From Acidovorax sp. CF316 (lineage in GTDB: Bacteria; Pseudomonadota; Gammaproteobacteria; Burkholderiales; Burkholderiaceae_C): DNA of 39,452 nt. Numbering within the stretch: the first letter of the stretch is position 1; each line of letters begins with the position of its first letter. Below the pieces are notes generated by a model, which was given only the letters and a program-made list of their open reading frames with translations, ran no database searches and had not been told where the DNA came from. Shown here piece by piece: positions 1-8,199 of this stretch. A program made the translations under genes and the position numbers. Where the stretch lies: the NCBI RefSeq assembly GCF_000276605.1, contig NZ_AKJX01000120.1, positions 1 through 39,452 of the forward strand. Direction: 5' to 3'.

Positions 1-1
1 T

Positions 2-406
2 GGCCCGCCCCGGGGCCGCGAACTGGAGGTCGCCCGCCTGGTGCGCCAGCTGGCGCGCGAGCGCATCCACAACGTGGTCTTCACCGCGGCCGACGTGCAC
101 TACGCCGCCGCCCACTACTACGACCCGACGCGCGCGCAGTTCCGCGATTTCGAGCCGTTCTGGGAGTTCGTCGCCGGCCCCATCCACGCCGGCACGTCCG
201 CACCGCTGCCCATGGACAACACCTTCGGTCCGCAGGTCGTCTTCAGCAAAGGCGCGCCGCCCGGCCAGACGCTGTCGCCCCTGGCAGGCCTGCAGTTCTT
301 CGGCCAGCTCGACGTCGACAGCCGGAGCCGGACGCTCACCGTGCAGCTCAAGGATGCCTCAGGCCAGGCCATCTACCGCCACACGCTGCAAGCCCGGCGC
401 GCATGA
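2..406 (+). CDS. PhoD-like alkaline phosphatase, C-terminal part
   Basis: Only the last ~134 residues lie in the window; the reading frame is open from base 2, so the gene starts upstream. The internal GTG at 41 is not the true start. The piece contains the motif FTAADVHYAAAHYYDP and then a segment with GPIHAG and TFGPQVVF. This matches the C-terminal metallophosphatase region of the PhoD/PhoD-like family, in which the Asp-x-His pair lies near the metal site. The family hydrolyses phosphate mono- or diesters outside the cytoplasm. The next gene, 52 bp downstream on the same strand, is a PhoX-type phosphatase, so the two are probably cotranscribed. The signal peptide and most catalytic residues are outside the window, so family assignment is good but substrate is unknown. 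Confidence 0.8.
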   Translation, partial: GPPRGRELEVARLVRQLARERIHNVVFTAADVHYAAAHYYDPTRAQFRDFEPFWEFVAGPIHAGTSAPLPMDNTFGPQVVFSKGAPPGQTLSPLAGLQFFGQLDVDSRSRTLTVQLKDASGQAIYRHTLQARRA

Positions 407-458
407 ATTTCTCCTTCCCCAAAAAGCAATCCCGCCCCACCCCACTGAGAGACTCTCC

Positions 459-2384
459 ATGGCAAAAGACTTCGATTCGATGGAAGACAGCAACCGCTCG
501 GCCAACCCGAGCATCCACGAGGTGTCGGCGCTGCGCCGCCGCACCCTGCTCGGCGGCGGCTTGGCATCGGCCGTCGGAGGCTTGCTGGCGCCGCTGGCTG
601 CCGTGTCGCTGCCCGGTTGCGCCAGTGGTACCGGCATCCCCAGCGGCCCGCTGCTGGGTTTCAAGAGCGTGCCCATCGGCACGGCCGACCGCATCGTCGT
701 GCCCGAGGGCTATGTGGCCCAGGTCATCGCGCCCTGGGGCGACCCTGTGGGCCTGTCGGGCGAGAACCCGGCCTTCAAGGAAGACGGCTCCAACACCGCC
801 GCCGAGCAGGAAGCGCAGCTCGGCATGCACCACGACGGCATCCACTTCTATGCGCAGGAGGGCAGCCGCCAGGGTCTGCTGGTGATGAACCACGAGTACA
901 CCGACGACGGCCTGCTGCATGCCGACGGCATGAAGACCTGGACCGCCGAGAAGGTGCGCAAGTCCCAGGCCGCGCACGGCGTCTCGGTCATCGAGGTGGA
1001 ACAGAAGGCCGATGGCCAGTGGGACATCGTGCGCCCCTCGCCCTGGGCCCGCCGCATCACGGCGCGCACGCCCATGGCGTTTGGCGGCCCGGCCGCCGGC
1101 CACCCCATGCTGCGCACGGCCGCCGACCCCGAGGGCATGCGCCCGCTGGGCACCATGAACAACTGCGCCAGCGGCATCACGCCCTGGGGCACCTACCTGA
1201 CCTGCGAAGAGAACTTCATCAACTACTTCAAGGGCCCCGACGCCCCCAACCCCCACGACACCCGCTGGGGCCTGCGCAAGGGCGAGCCCGCTGGCTACCG
1301 CTGGGCCGAACACGATGCACGTTTCGACGCCACCAAGAACCCCAACGAACCCAACCGCTTCGGCTGGATCGTGGAGATCGACCCGTTCAACGCCAGCTCC
1401 GCCCCCGTCAAACGCACGGCCCTGGGCCGCGCCGCGCACGAAGGCGCCACGGTGGCCGTGACCAAGGACGGCCGCGCCGTGGTCTATTCGGGCGAAGACT
1501 CGCGCTTCGAGTACATCTACAAGTTCGTGAGCCGTGACAAGATCCGCAAGGGCGGCGCGCGCGAGAACGCCGAGCTGCTCGACCATGGCACGCTGTACGT
1601 CGCCAGGTTCAATGCCGATGGCAGCGGCCAGTGGCTGGCCCTCAGCCATGGCCAGGGCCCGCTGACGGCCGCCAACGGCTTTGCCGATGCCGGTGAGGTG
1701 CTGATCAAGACGCGCCAGGCCAGCGACCTGCTGGGCGCCACCAAGATGGACCGCCCCGAGTGGATCGCCATCGGCAAGGACGGCTCCATCTACTGCACGC
1801 TGACCAACAACAGCAACCGCGGCACGACCGGCCAGCCTGGCGTGGATGCCGCCAACCCGCGTGCCAACAACAGCATGGGCAACATCATCCGCTGGAAGGA
1901 AGCCGGGGATTTCGATGGCGCGCGCTTCCAGTGGGACCACTTCATCCTGGCCGGCGACCCGGCCAATGAGCGTGCCGATGCCAAGGGCAGTGTCAAGGGC
2001 GACATGCTCGCCTGCCCCGATGGCCTGTGGGTCGATGGCCGCGGCGTGCTCTGGGTGCAGACCGACATGTCCACCTCGGCCATGGGCAAGGGCGATCTGG
2101 CGCGCATGGGCAACAACGCCATGCTGGCGGCCGATCCGCGCACGGGCGAGATCCGCCGCTTCCTGGTCGGCCCTTCGGGTTGCGAAATCACCGGTGCAAC
2201 CATGACGCCCGATGGCAAGACCCTGTTCATCAACATCCAGCACCCCGGCGAAAGCCCGAGCGAGCGCAGCGACCCCGCCGAGCCGCGCAAGTTCTCCAAC
2301 TGGCCCGAGCACCGCCCCGCCGGACGCCCGCGCTCGGCCACGGTGGTGATCCGCAAGGCCGATGGCGGCGTGGTGGGGACGTAA
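459..2384 (+). CDS. PhoX-like alkaline phosphatase (DUF839), Tat-exported
   Basis: A 641-residue protein of the PhoX family (DUF839), calcium/iron-dependent phosphatases that release phosphate from organic esters in the periplasm. The N-terminus carries a twin-arginine signal: three Arg at residues 26-28, a Gly/Ala/Leu-rich segment, and LPGC with Cys54, which could be processed as a lipoprotein. Family features include the NNCASGITPWGTYLTCEEN block, EHDARFD, a GWIVEIDPF segment, an AHEGA block, YSGEDSRFEYIYKF, and a C-terminal LFINIQHPGE. The frame is open from 354, but the ATG at 459 was chosen because it has a GAGA-type ribosome site just upstream and begins right before the signal peptide. 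It follows the PhoD-like gene closely. No Pho box is visible in the 52-bp spacer, so phosphate control would act further upstream. Confidence 0.88.
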   Translation: MAKDFDSMEDSNRSANPSIHEVSALRRRTLLGGGLASAVGGLLAPLAAVSLPGCASGTGIPSGPLLGFKSVPIGTADRIVVPEGYVAQVIAPWGDPVGLSGENPAFKEDGSNTAAEQEAQLGMHHDGIHFYAQEGSRQGLLVMNHEYTDDGLLHADGMKTWTAEKVRKSQAAHGVSVIEVEQKADGQWDIVRPSPWARRITARTPMAFGGPAAGHPMLRTAADPEGMRPLGTMNNCASGITPWGTYLTCEENFINYFKGPDAPNPHDTRWGLRKGEPAGYRWAEHDARFDATKNPNEPNRFGWIVEIDPFNASSAPVKRTALGRAAHEGATVAVTKDGRAVVYSGEDSRFEYIYKFVSRDKIRKGGARENAELLDHGTLYVARFNADGSGQWLALSHGQGPLTAANGFADAGEVLIKTRQASDLLGATKMDRPEWIAIGKDGSIYCTLTNNSNRGTTGQPGVDAANPRANNSMGNIIRWKEAGDFDGARFQWDHFILAGDPANERADAKGSVKGDMLACPDGLWVDGRGVLWVQTDMSTSAMGKGDLARMGNNAMLAADPRTGEIRRFLVGPSGCEITGATMTPDGKTLFINIQHPGESPSERSDPAEPRKFSNWPEHRPAGRPRSATVVIRKADGGVVGT

Positions 2385-2413
2385 GACGATCAGGGCCCTT
2401 GCACAACACAGGG

Positions 2414-2864
2414 TCAGCCAGATTGCTGGACGTTCAAGCCGACGTAGCGCTTGAGAAAACGCCGTTCATCGGGCGCGTAGCCCTGGGCCGCATAGAACGC
2501 ATGGGCCGCAGGCCGGTGGTCGCCGCTGGTCACTTCGGCGCGCACACAGCCCTGCCCGGTAAAGAAGCGGTCGGCAGCGGCCACCAGCGCCTCCCCGACC
2601 CCGCGGCCCCGCTGCCCGGCATCGACCACCAGCGAGGTGATGCGGCCGATCCGGCCTTCGGCACGGAAAAGCTCAAGCACATGCAGGCTGATGACACTGG
2701 CCACACGGCCATCGACCTCGGCCAACAGCACGTTGTCGCCGGCTTGCGCGGCCAGGATCGCGAGCTTGCGGACGACCAGCGCCTCGCTGGCCTCGTAGCC
2801 CAATTGCCCCCATCAGGCCGGCGATGGCCGCCACCGCCGAGCGGATGGACGGCGGCTCAGGCAT
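2414..2864 (-). pseudogene. GNAT family N-acetyltransferase, frameshifted
   Basis: The C-terminal 129 residues form a typical GNAT fold, with the acetyl-CoA binding motif QRGRGVGEAL and a late AAHAFYAAQGY segment. In that frame the only start is a TTG at 2803, which would miss the first beta strand and helix. The missing N-terminus is in another frame: ATG at 2864 encodes MPEPPSIRSAVAAIAGLMG and then runs into a run of five C (2807-2811 on the + strand). Removing one base of that run joins IAGLMG to QLGYEASEAL and gives a normal ~149-residue GNAT protein. The ATG overlaps the waaA stop codon by 8 bp, as expected of a coupled operon gene. Either the gene is broken, or it is phase-variable, or the base is a sequencing error. 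Substrate is unknown. Confidence 0.7.
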
Positions 2865-4200
2865 CGGCGTCTTCTTCGAGCCGCCCCACCGTGCGCCGGC
2901 GCACCAGCTGCAGCAACTCCCGCACCGTGGCCCGGGCTGCGCCCCGGTGCTGGCGTGCGAAGCGGGCCGCCCGCTCGCTGGCGGCCGCCTGCTGCGCGGG
3001 GTCGCGCACCAGTTGCATCGCCTGCGCGACGCCGGCGGTGAGGTCGGGCACGCGCTGCGCCGCTCCAGCGGCACAAGCGAGCTCGGCCGCCTCGGCAAAA
3101 TTGAAGGTGTGCGGGCCCAGCACCACGGGGCAGCCGCAGGCAGCCGCCTCGATGAGGTTCTGCCCCCCCAGCGGCGCGAAGCTGCCGCCCAGCAGCGCCA
3201 CGCCGGCCATGCCGTAGTACAGGGCCATCTCGCCGAGCGAGTCGCCCAGCCACACGTCGGCCGGCTCGGGCAGCAGGCTCCAGGTGCTGCGACGCGACAC
3301 CGTGAGGCCGGCCGCCTGGAGCTGCTGCTGCACCTCGTCGAAGCGCTGCGGATGCCGTGGCACGACCAGCCATTGCACGGGTTGCGCGGCATCCGCGCGC
3401 GAGGTGCTCCAGGCGCGAATCGCCTCGAGCCACAGCGCCTCTTCGCCTTCGCGGCTGCTGGCCAGCATGGCCACGGGGCGCATGGCCTGCACGCGCCAGG
3501 CACGCCCCAGCTCCAGCTGTGCCACATCGGGCACCACGTCGAACTTGAGGTTGCCGAACACCCCGTGCACCTGGGCGCCGATGGCGTGCAGGCGTTCGGC
3601 ATCGTCCTCGGTCTGGGCATACACGGCGGTCAGCGCCGCATAGGCCGGGCGCGCCAGCGGCGACACCCGCCGGGCCTTGCGCAGCGAGTGCTCGTTGAAC
3701 CGGGCATTGGCCAGTACCAATGGCACGCCGCGCTTGCGGCAGGCGGCCACCAGGTTGGGCCAGACCTCGGTCTCCATCAGGATGCCGATGGCCGGGCGAA
3801 ACTGGCGCAGAAAGCGCAGCACGGCACCCTGCGTGTCCCAGGGCAGCCAGACCTGTACATCGCCCGCCTGCAGCAGCTTCTCCCCCTCGGCCCGGCCGGT
3901 GGCCGTGCCATGCGTGAGCAGCAGGCGCATGCCGGGCAGCTGCGCGCGCAATTCGGCCAGCAGGATGGAGGCGGCGCGCGTTTCACCGAGCGAGACCGCG
4001 TGGATCCAGACGAACTGGCCCAGCGGATCGGTGCTGCTGTGCAGCACCAGGCTGTCGATGGGCTGCGGGTAGCGGCCAAAGCGCTCGCCCACCGCCACCG
4101 CATAACCGGGTTCGGCCGCGGCACGGCGGCGCAGCTTGCGGCGCAGCAGCGGCTGGGCCGCCCAGGTCACCATGGAATACAAGGCGCGCGCGGTGGTCAT
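2857..4200 (-). CDS. waaA: 3-deoxy-D-manno-octulosonic acid transferase (Kdo transferase)
   Basis: A 447-residue GT30 glycosyltransferase that transfers Kdo from CMP-Kdo to lipid A precursor at the inner membrane, the first step of LPS core synthesis. The N-terminus, MTTARALYSMVTW followed by a basic patch, is the usual membrane-anchoring segment. VWIHAVSLGETRAA carries the catalytic Glu (about residue 73). The C-terminal half has the CMP-Kdo binding region GSFAPLGGQNLIEAAACGCPVVLGP. The frame is open to 4374, but the ATG at 4200 is chosen because family members start this way and a GAGG site overlaps the upstream stop codon. It lies 10 bp after the nitrilase-like gene and overlaps the GNAT gene by 8 bp, in an operon that starts with a phosphomannomutase. 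Confidence 0.95.
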   Translation of the reverse strand: MTTARALYSMVTWAAQPLLRRKLRRRAAAEPGYAVAVGERFGRYPQPIDSLVLHSSTDPLGQFVWIHAVSLGETRAASILLAELRAQLPGMRLLLTHGTATGRAEGEKLLQAGDVQVWLPWDTQGAVLRFLRQFRPAIGILMETEVWPNLVAACRKRGVPLVLANARFNEHSLRKARRVSPLARPAYAALTAVYAQTEDDAERLHAIGAQVHGVFGNLKFDVVPDVAQLELGRAWRVQAMRPVAMLASSREGEEALWLEAIRAWSTSRADAAQPVQWLVVPRHPQRFDEVQQQLQAAGLTVSRRSTWSLLPEPADVWLGDSLGEMALYYGMAGVALLGGSFAPLGGQNLIEAAACGCPVVLGPHTFNFAEAAELACAAGAAQRVPDLTAGVAQAMQLVRDPAQQAAASERAARFARQHRGAARATVRELLQLVRRRTVGRLEEDADA

Positions 4201-4210
4201 GCGGTACGCC

Positions 4211-4969
4211 TCATTGCGCGGGGGCCTCGACCACGCGGCCTTGCCATGCCCCGTCCTCGCGGGACGCAATGACCAGGCAGGCACCCACGCCAGGCGCTGC
4301 CACCACCTGTGCGCCGCCGGGCGCCCAGAAGGCGCTGCGGCCTGCGCAAGCGTAGCCCCCCGTGGGAGCGCCATGGTTGGCCATCAACACGGACATGCCC
4401 AGATCGGCGGCATAGCCCTTCAACTGGACCGAATCCTTGGCGTACCCGCCTTCGGAGATCACCGAGCCGCAGGCATACAGGAAGGCGCCCGCATCCAGGG
4501 CGGCCCGGGCATGCTCGGGATGCGTGGTGTCGGCACACACGGCCAGCGCCGTGGGCTGGCCCGCCAGCAGGCGCACGTGGACATCTTCAACACCGGCGCT
4601 GGCGAACTGCTCTTCACCAGGGTGCAGGTAGCGCTTGCGGTACAGGGCGGCTGCGCCATCGGCACCGAACACCCAGGCACCGATGGCCGGCTTGTCGCCC
4701 GCCGCGAGTGGGGCCACGGGCACCCCGACCACCAGCGCCATGCCGGTGCTGCGAGCGGCCTCACGCAGGGGCGCCAGCACGGCATCGTCGGCGCCGAGTA
4801 CCAGGCCTGCGGCCAGCGTGGGTTCATAGCCGGTGAGCGACAGCTCGGGGAACACCAGCAGCTGCACGCCATGGCGCGCGGCTGCGAGCACCATGGACAG
4901 GTGCGACTGCACGTTGGCCTGCACATCGCCAGGCACGGATATCGATTGCGCTGCGGCGATGCACAGCAC
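4211..4969 (-). CDS. Carbon-nitrogen hydrolase (nitrilase superfamily)
   Basis: About 252 residues with the complete nitrilase-superfamily triad: Glu42 in FPELSLTGYEP, Lys112 in YRKRYLHPGEE and Cys145 in LAVCADTTHPEHA (numbered from the GTG at 4969). Such enzymes hydrolyse amides, carbamoyl groups or nitriles in the cytoplasm; the substrate cannot be told from sequence. The start is uncertain: the frame stays open far upstream into the mutase gene and there is no ATG near the conserved N-terminus. The choices are GTG 4969 or TTG at 4978 or 4990, none with a clear ribosome site. It sits between the phosphomannomutase (59 bp upstream) and waaA (10 bp downstream) on the same strand, so it is probably cotranscribed with them. 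Confidence 0.85.
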   Translation of the reverse strand: MLCIAAAQSISVPGDVQANVQSHLSMVLAAARHGVQLLVFPELSLTGYEPTLAAGLVLGADDAVLAPLREAARSTGMALVVGVPVAPLAAGDKPAIGAWVFGADGAAALYRKRYLHPGEEQFASAGVEDVHVRLLAGQPTALAVCADTTHPEHARAALDAGAFLYACGSVISEGGYAKDSVQLKGYAADLGMSVLMANHGAPTGGYACAGRSAFWAPGGAQVVAAPGVGACLVIASREDGAWQGRVVEAPAQ

Positions 4970-5028
4970 GGGAGACAAGGGGGTAGTCAAGGAGAATGCG
5001 TTCGCAAAGATGGAAGTCAGGCCTGGGC

Positions 5029-6417
5029 TCAGTGGGCGGCGGCGCCCAGTCGGGCGTCGGGCTTGACCTTGTGCAGCATCGCCAGCATGGCCGCCTCGAT
5101 GCGCGCCAGGGCCTCCTCGGTGTGACCCTCGAAGCGCAGCACCAGCACCGGCGTGGTGTTGCTCGCGCGGATCAGGCCAAAGCCGTCCGGCCAGTCCACG
5201 CGCAGCCCGTCGATGGTGTTCACCTGGGCAGGCGCGCTGAAGCTGCCGGCCGCGAGGGCCTGCAGCTCGGCCGTGAGGCGGTGCGGCTCGCCCTCGGAGC
5301 ACGAGACGTTGAGTTCGGGCGTCGAGAAACTCGTGGGCAGTGCATTGAGCACGGCGCTCGGGTCCGCATGGCGGCTCAGGATCTCGAGCAGGCGGCAGCC
5401 GGCGTAGGTGCCGTCGTCGAAACCGTACCAGCGCTCCTTGAAGAAGATGTGGCCGCTCATCTCGCCGCCCAGGGGCGAGTCGAGCTCCTTCATGCGCGCC
5501 TTGATCAGCGAGTGCCCGGTCTTGAACATCACCGGCACGCCACCCGCGGCGGCAATGGCTGGCGCCAGGCGCTGGGTGCACTTGACGTCGAAGAGGATGT
5601 TGCCGCCGGGCACGCGCGTGAGCACGTCCTGGGCGAACAGCATCATCTGCCGGTCGGGGAAGATGTTGGTGCCATCGCGCGTGACGATGCCCAGGCGGTC
5701 GCCGTCGCCATCGAAGGCCAGGCCCAGTTCGGCGTCGCTGCCCTGCAGCGCGGCGATCAGGTCGCGCAGGTTCTCGGGCTTGCTCGGGTCGGGGTGGTGG
5801 TTGGGGAAGTTGCCGTCCACCTCGGAAAACAGCTCGATCACCTCGCAGCCCAGGGCACGGAAGATGTCCGGGGCCGTGGCACCGGCAATGCCGTTGCCGC
5901 AGTCGACGACGATCTTCAGCGGGCGGGCAAGCTTCACGTCGCCGGTGATGCGCTCGCGGTAGGCGGGCAGCACGTCCACATGGCGCACGCTGCCGCCGGC
6001 CGAAAGCTGCCAGTTCTCCTGCTCCATGGTGTGGCGCAGGGACTGGATTTCTTCACCGTAGATGGCGCGGCCAGCCAGCACCATCTTGAAGCCGTTGTAG
6101 TCGCGCGGGTTGTGGCTGCCGGTGACCTGGATGCCGCTTTGGCACAGCGTGCTGGCCGCGAAGTACAGCAGCGGCGTGGTGACCATGCCCACGTCGATCA
6201 CTTCCATGCCTGCCTCCACCAGCCCCTGGATCAGCGCGGCCGACATGGCCGGGCCGGAGAGGCGGCCATCGCGGCCCACGGCCACGGTGGTCTGGCCTTC
6301 GGCGCGGGCGGCTGTGCCGAAGGCACGGCCCAGGCCCAGGGCGACTTCTTCGTTCAGGGTGGTCGGCACGATGCCGCGGATGTCATAGGCTTTGAAAATG
6401 GCGGGCGTGGGTTGCAC
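5029..6417 (-). CDS. Phosphomannomutase/phosphoglucomutase
   Basis: A 462-residue alpha-D-phosphohexomutase like AlgC/ManB, interconverting mannose-6-P and mannose-1-P, and glucose-6-P and glucose-1-P, to supply sugar nucleotides for LPS and exopolysaccharide. All four family signatures are visible: TGSHNP with the phosphoserine near residue 101, the metal loop DGDGDR, the sugar-specificity loop GGEMSGH, and the C-terminal phosphate-binding loop RASNTTPVLVLRFE. The start is GTG at 6417, placed just before the conserved PAIFKAYDIRG and preceded by an AAGG site; the frame continues upstream to 6516, but those residues are not family-like. It is the first gene of the leftward operon and is divergent from the Ada-AlkA gene, with a nested palindrome in the shared leader. 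Confidence 0.93.
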   Translation of the reverse strand: MQPTPAIFKAYDIRGIVPTTLNEEVALGLGRAFGTAARAEGQTTVAVGRDGRLSGPAMSAALIQGLVEAGMEVIDVGMVTTPLLYFAASTLCQSGIQVTGSHNPRDYNGFKMVLAGRAIYGEEIQSLRHTMEQENWQLSAGGSVRHVDVLPAYRERITGDVKLARPLKIVVDCGNGIAGATAPDIFRALGCEVIELFSEVDGNFPNHHPDPSKPENLRDLIAALQGSDAELGLAFDGDGDRLGIVTRDGTNIFPDRQMMLFAQDVLTRVPGGNILFDVKCTQRLAPAIAAAGGVPVMFKTGHSLIKARMKELDSPLGGEMSGHIFFKERWYGFDDGTYAGCRLLEILSRHADPSAVLNALPTSFSTPELNVSCSEGEPHRLTAELQALAAGSFSAPAQVNTIDGLRVDWPDGFGLIRASNTTPVLVLRFEGHTEEALARIEAAMLAMLHKVKPDARLGAAAH

Positions 6418-6450
6418 GTGGGGGCCTTTGCGGTGAGCGTTGGAACAGTG

Positions 6451-6487
6451 CGCTGGATTGTAGGGGGCGCCCCCTGCAGCTCCAGCG
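6451..6487. promoter_or_regulatory. Nested inverted repeat in divergent promoter region
   Basis: Outer arms CGCTGGA (6451-6457) and TCCAGCG (6481-6487) flank a perfect 12-bp palindrome GGGGGCGCCCCC (6463-6474). It lies between the leftward mutase operon and the rightward Ada-AlkA gene, within the likely mutase leader. It could be an operator or an RNA hairpin. No regulator is implied directly. Confidence 0.4.
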
Positions 6488-6566
6488 AAGCATCGTATAC
6501 AGATTGCCCGAGGCACATGTCCGAAAACGGCCAGACCGGATGTAGGCGCGGCCTATCATTCCCCCC

Positions 6567-8150
6567 ATGTCCCCCCCCCTGCTCTCTACTGGCCAGCCTT
6601 GCACCGCCACCGGCCCGGTGGCGGATGACGAGGGCCGTTACCTGGCCCTGCAAGCCCGCGATGCCCGCTTCGACGGCCGTTTCTTCACGGGAGTGACCTC
6701 CACCGGCATCTACTGCCGCCCGGTCTGCTCAGTGCGCACACCGCGGCGCGAGAACTGCCGATTCTTCGCCATGGCGGCCCAGGCCGAGAGCGCGGGATTT
6801 CGCCCCTGCCTGCGCTGCCGGCCCGAGCTGGCCCCCCAATCCCTGGCCTGGTCGGTGCAGGACGCCTCGGGCATCCTGGTGCAGCAGGCCGTGCGCCTGC
6901 TCGATGCCCCCGAAGGCTGGGCCCGGGACAGCCAGGGGGCGACCGTCGCCCGGCTGGCCGAGCGCCTGGGCGTGAGCGACCGGCACCTGCGCCGCATCTT
7001 CGAGGCGGCCCTGGGCGTATCGCCGCTTCAGTACCTGCAGACGCGGCGCCTGCTCACGGCCAAGCAGCTGCTGACCGACACGCCCCTGCCCATCACCCAG
7101 GTGGCCCTGTCCAGCGGCTTTGGCAGCGTGCGCCGCTTCAATGCGGCGTTTGCAGAACACTACGGGCTCCAACCGGGCCAGTTGCGCAAGAACGGCAGCG
7201 CCCACAGCGCCACCAGCACGGGCACGCTGCGCCTGGCCTACCGGCCGCCACTCGACGTGGCGGCGCTGCTCGCCTTCTTCGAGCGACGCCGGTTTCTCGG
7301 GGTGGAATGGGTGCAACAGACGGGCGACGGCGCCCCTGCCCTGCGGCGCACGGTGCGCCTGTCCCCGGCCTTGACCGGGGGCGCCGAGGTCACGGGCTGG
7401 CTCAGTGCCCGGTTCGACACCGCCCGGCACCAGGTGCTGCTGCAGACCAGCGACAGCCTGTACCCGGTGCTGCCGGTGGTGATTGCCCGGGTGCGCGCCA
7501 TGCTGGACCTGGACGCCGACCCCGGCGCCATCAATGCCGTGCTGCATGCGCGCTTTCCCGAGGGCGACGGCCTGCGCGTCCCCGGTGCCTTCGATGGCTT
7601 CGAGCTGGCCGTGCGCGCCGTGCTGGGCCAGCAGATCACGGTGGCCGCGGCCCGCACCCTGGGCCAGCGCCTGGTGGAACGCCTGGGCGAGCCCATCGAA
7701 ACACCGTGGCCCGAGCTCACCCGGCTGTTCCCGCCACCCTCGGTGCTGGCGCGTGCCGAAGGCGAGGTGCTGGGCCAGATGGGCATCGTGCGCCAGCGCC
7801 AGGCGGCCATCGTGGCACTGGCGCAGGCGGTGGACAGCGGCGCCCTGCCGCTGCATGCGGGTGCCGACGTGGCCGGCACCACAGCCGCCCTGTGCGCCCT
7901 GCCCGGCATCGGCGACTGGACGGCCCAGTACATCGCCATGCGCGTGCTGCGCTGGCCCGACGCCTTCCCGGCGGGCGACGTGGCGTTGCACAAGGCCCTG
8001 GGCGTGCAGGGCCAGAAGAACCCGGCCCGCGCCGCCACCGAGGCCTCGGCCGCCTGGCGCCCGTGGCGCAGCTATGCCGTGCTGCGGGCCTGGGCCGAAC
8101 TGCCCTTGCCCGGGGCGGCGGCCCGGGCCCCCAGTGCCCCCAGTGCCTGA
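6567..8150 (+). CDS. Ada-type zinc/AraC domain fused to AlkA DNA-3-methyladenine glycosylase
   Basis: A 527-residue fusion. Residues ~25-90 are an Ada-type methyl-phosphotriester/zinc domain with Cys50, Cys54, Cys81 and Cys84 (YCRPVC and CLRC). Residues ~100-205 are an AraC-type helix-turn-helix. Residues ~215-515 are an AlkA-like glycosylase with the helix-hairpin-helix LPGIGDWTAQY and, 18 residues on, the aspartate (Asp471 in FPAGDVALHK) that aligns with the catalytic Asp238 of E. coli AlkA; WRPWRSYAVL follows, as in AlkA. It lacks the O6-methylguanine transferase domain, which is supplied by the next gene. Expected role: base excision of alkylated purines together with sensing of methyl damage. 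No ribosome site is seen; a TATCAT hexamer at 6554-6559 lies 7 bp before the ATG, so the message may be leaderless. No Ada box is seen upstream. Confidence 0.92.
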   Translation: MSPPLLSTGQPCTATGPVADDEGRYLALQARDARFDGRFFTGVTSTGIYCRPVCSVRTPRRENCRFFAMAAQAESAGFRPCLRCRPELAPQSLAWSVQDASGILVQQAVRLLDAPEGWARDSQGATVARLAERLGVSDRHLRRIFEAALGVSPLQYLQTRRLLTAKQLLTDTPLPITQVALSSGFGSVRRFNAAFAEHYGLQPGQLRKNGSAHSATSTGTLRLAYRPPLDVAALLAFFERRRFLGVEWVQQTGDGAPALRRTVRLSPALTGGAEVTGWLSARFDTARHQVLLQTSDSLYPVLPVVIARVRAMLDLDADPGAINAVLHARFPEGDGLRVPGAFDGFELAVRAVLGQQITVAAARTLGQRLVERLGEPIETPWPELTRLFPPPSVLARAEGEVLGQMGIVRQRQAAIVALAQAVDSGALPLHAGADVAGTTAALCALPGIGDWTAQYIAMRVLRWPDAFPAGDVALHKALGVQGQKNPARAATEASAAWRPWRSYAVLRAWAELPLPGAAARAPSAPSA

Positions 8151-8199
8151 CACGGCGGCGGCCCCCTGCCTATTTATATAGAGAGAGAGCACCCCTTCC

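Noticed and set aside
348-2312. Long minus-strand open frame of 654 codons opposite the PhoX-like gene
   Set aside because: Its protein is a low-complexity Ala/Gly/Arg/His-rich sequence with no family motifs; it mirrors the codon bias of the plus-strand gene.
2385-2413. A terminator between the convergent PhoX-like and GNAT genes
   Set aside because: Only a weak imperfect pairing is possible around the GGGCCC, with no T-run.
2414-2803. Treating the GNAT gene as an intact 129-residue protein from a TTG start
   Set aside because: The N-terminal GNAT strand and helix are encoded just upstream in another frame, beginning at an ATG coupled to waaA, so a frameshift explains the data better.
2027-3217. 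396-codon plus-strand open frame spanning the end of the PhoX-like gene and the GNAT region
   Set aside because: It crosses the end of a well-supported gene and has no domain; composition is shadow-like.
2824-4272. 482-codon plus-strand open frame opposite waaA
   Set aside because: waaA is clearly coding on the minus strand; the opposite frame has no recognisable domain and is a GC-bias shadow.
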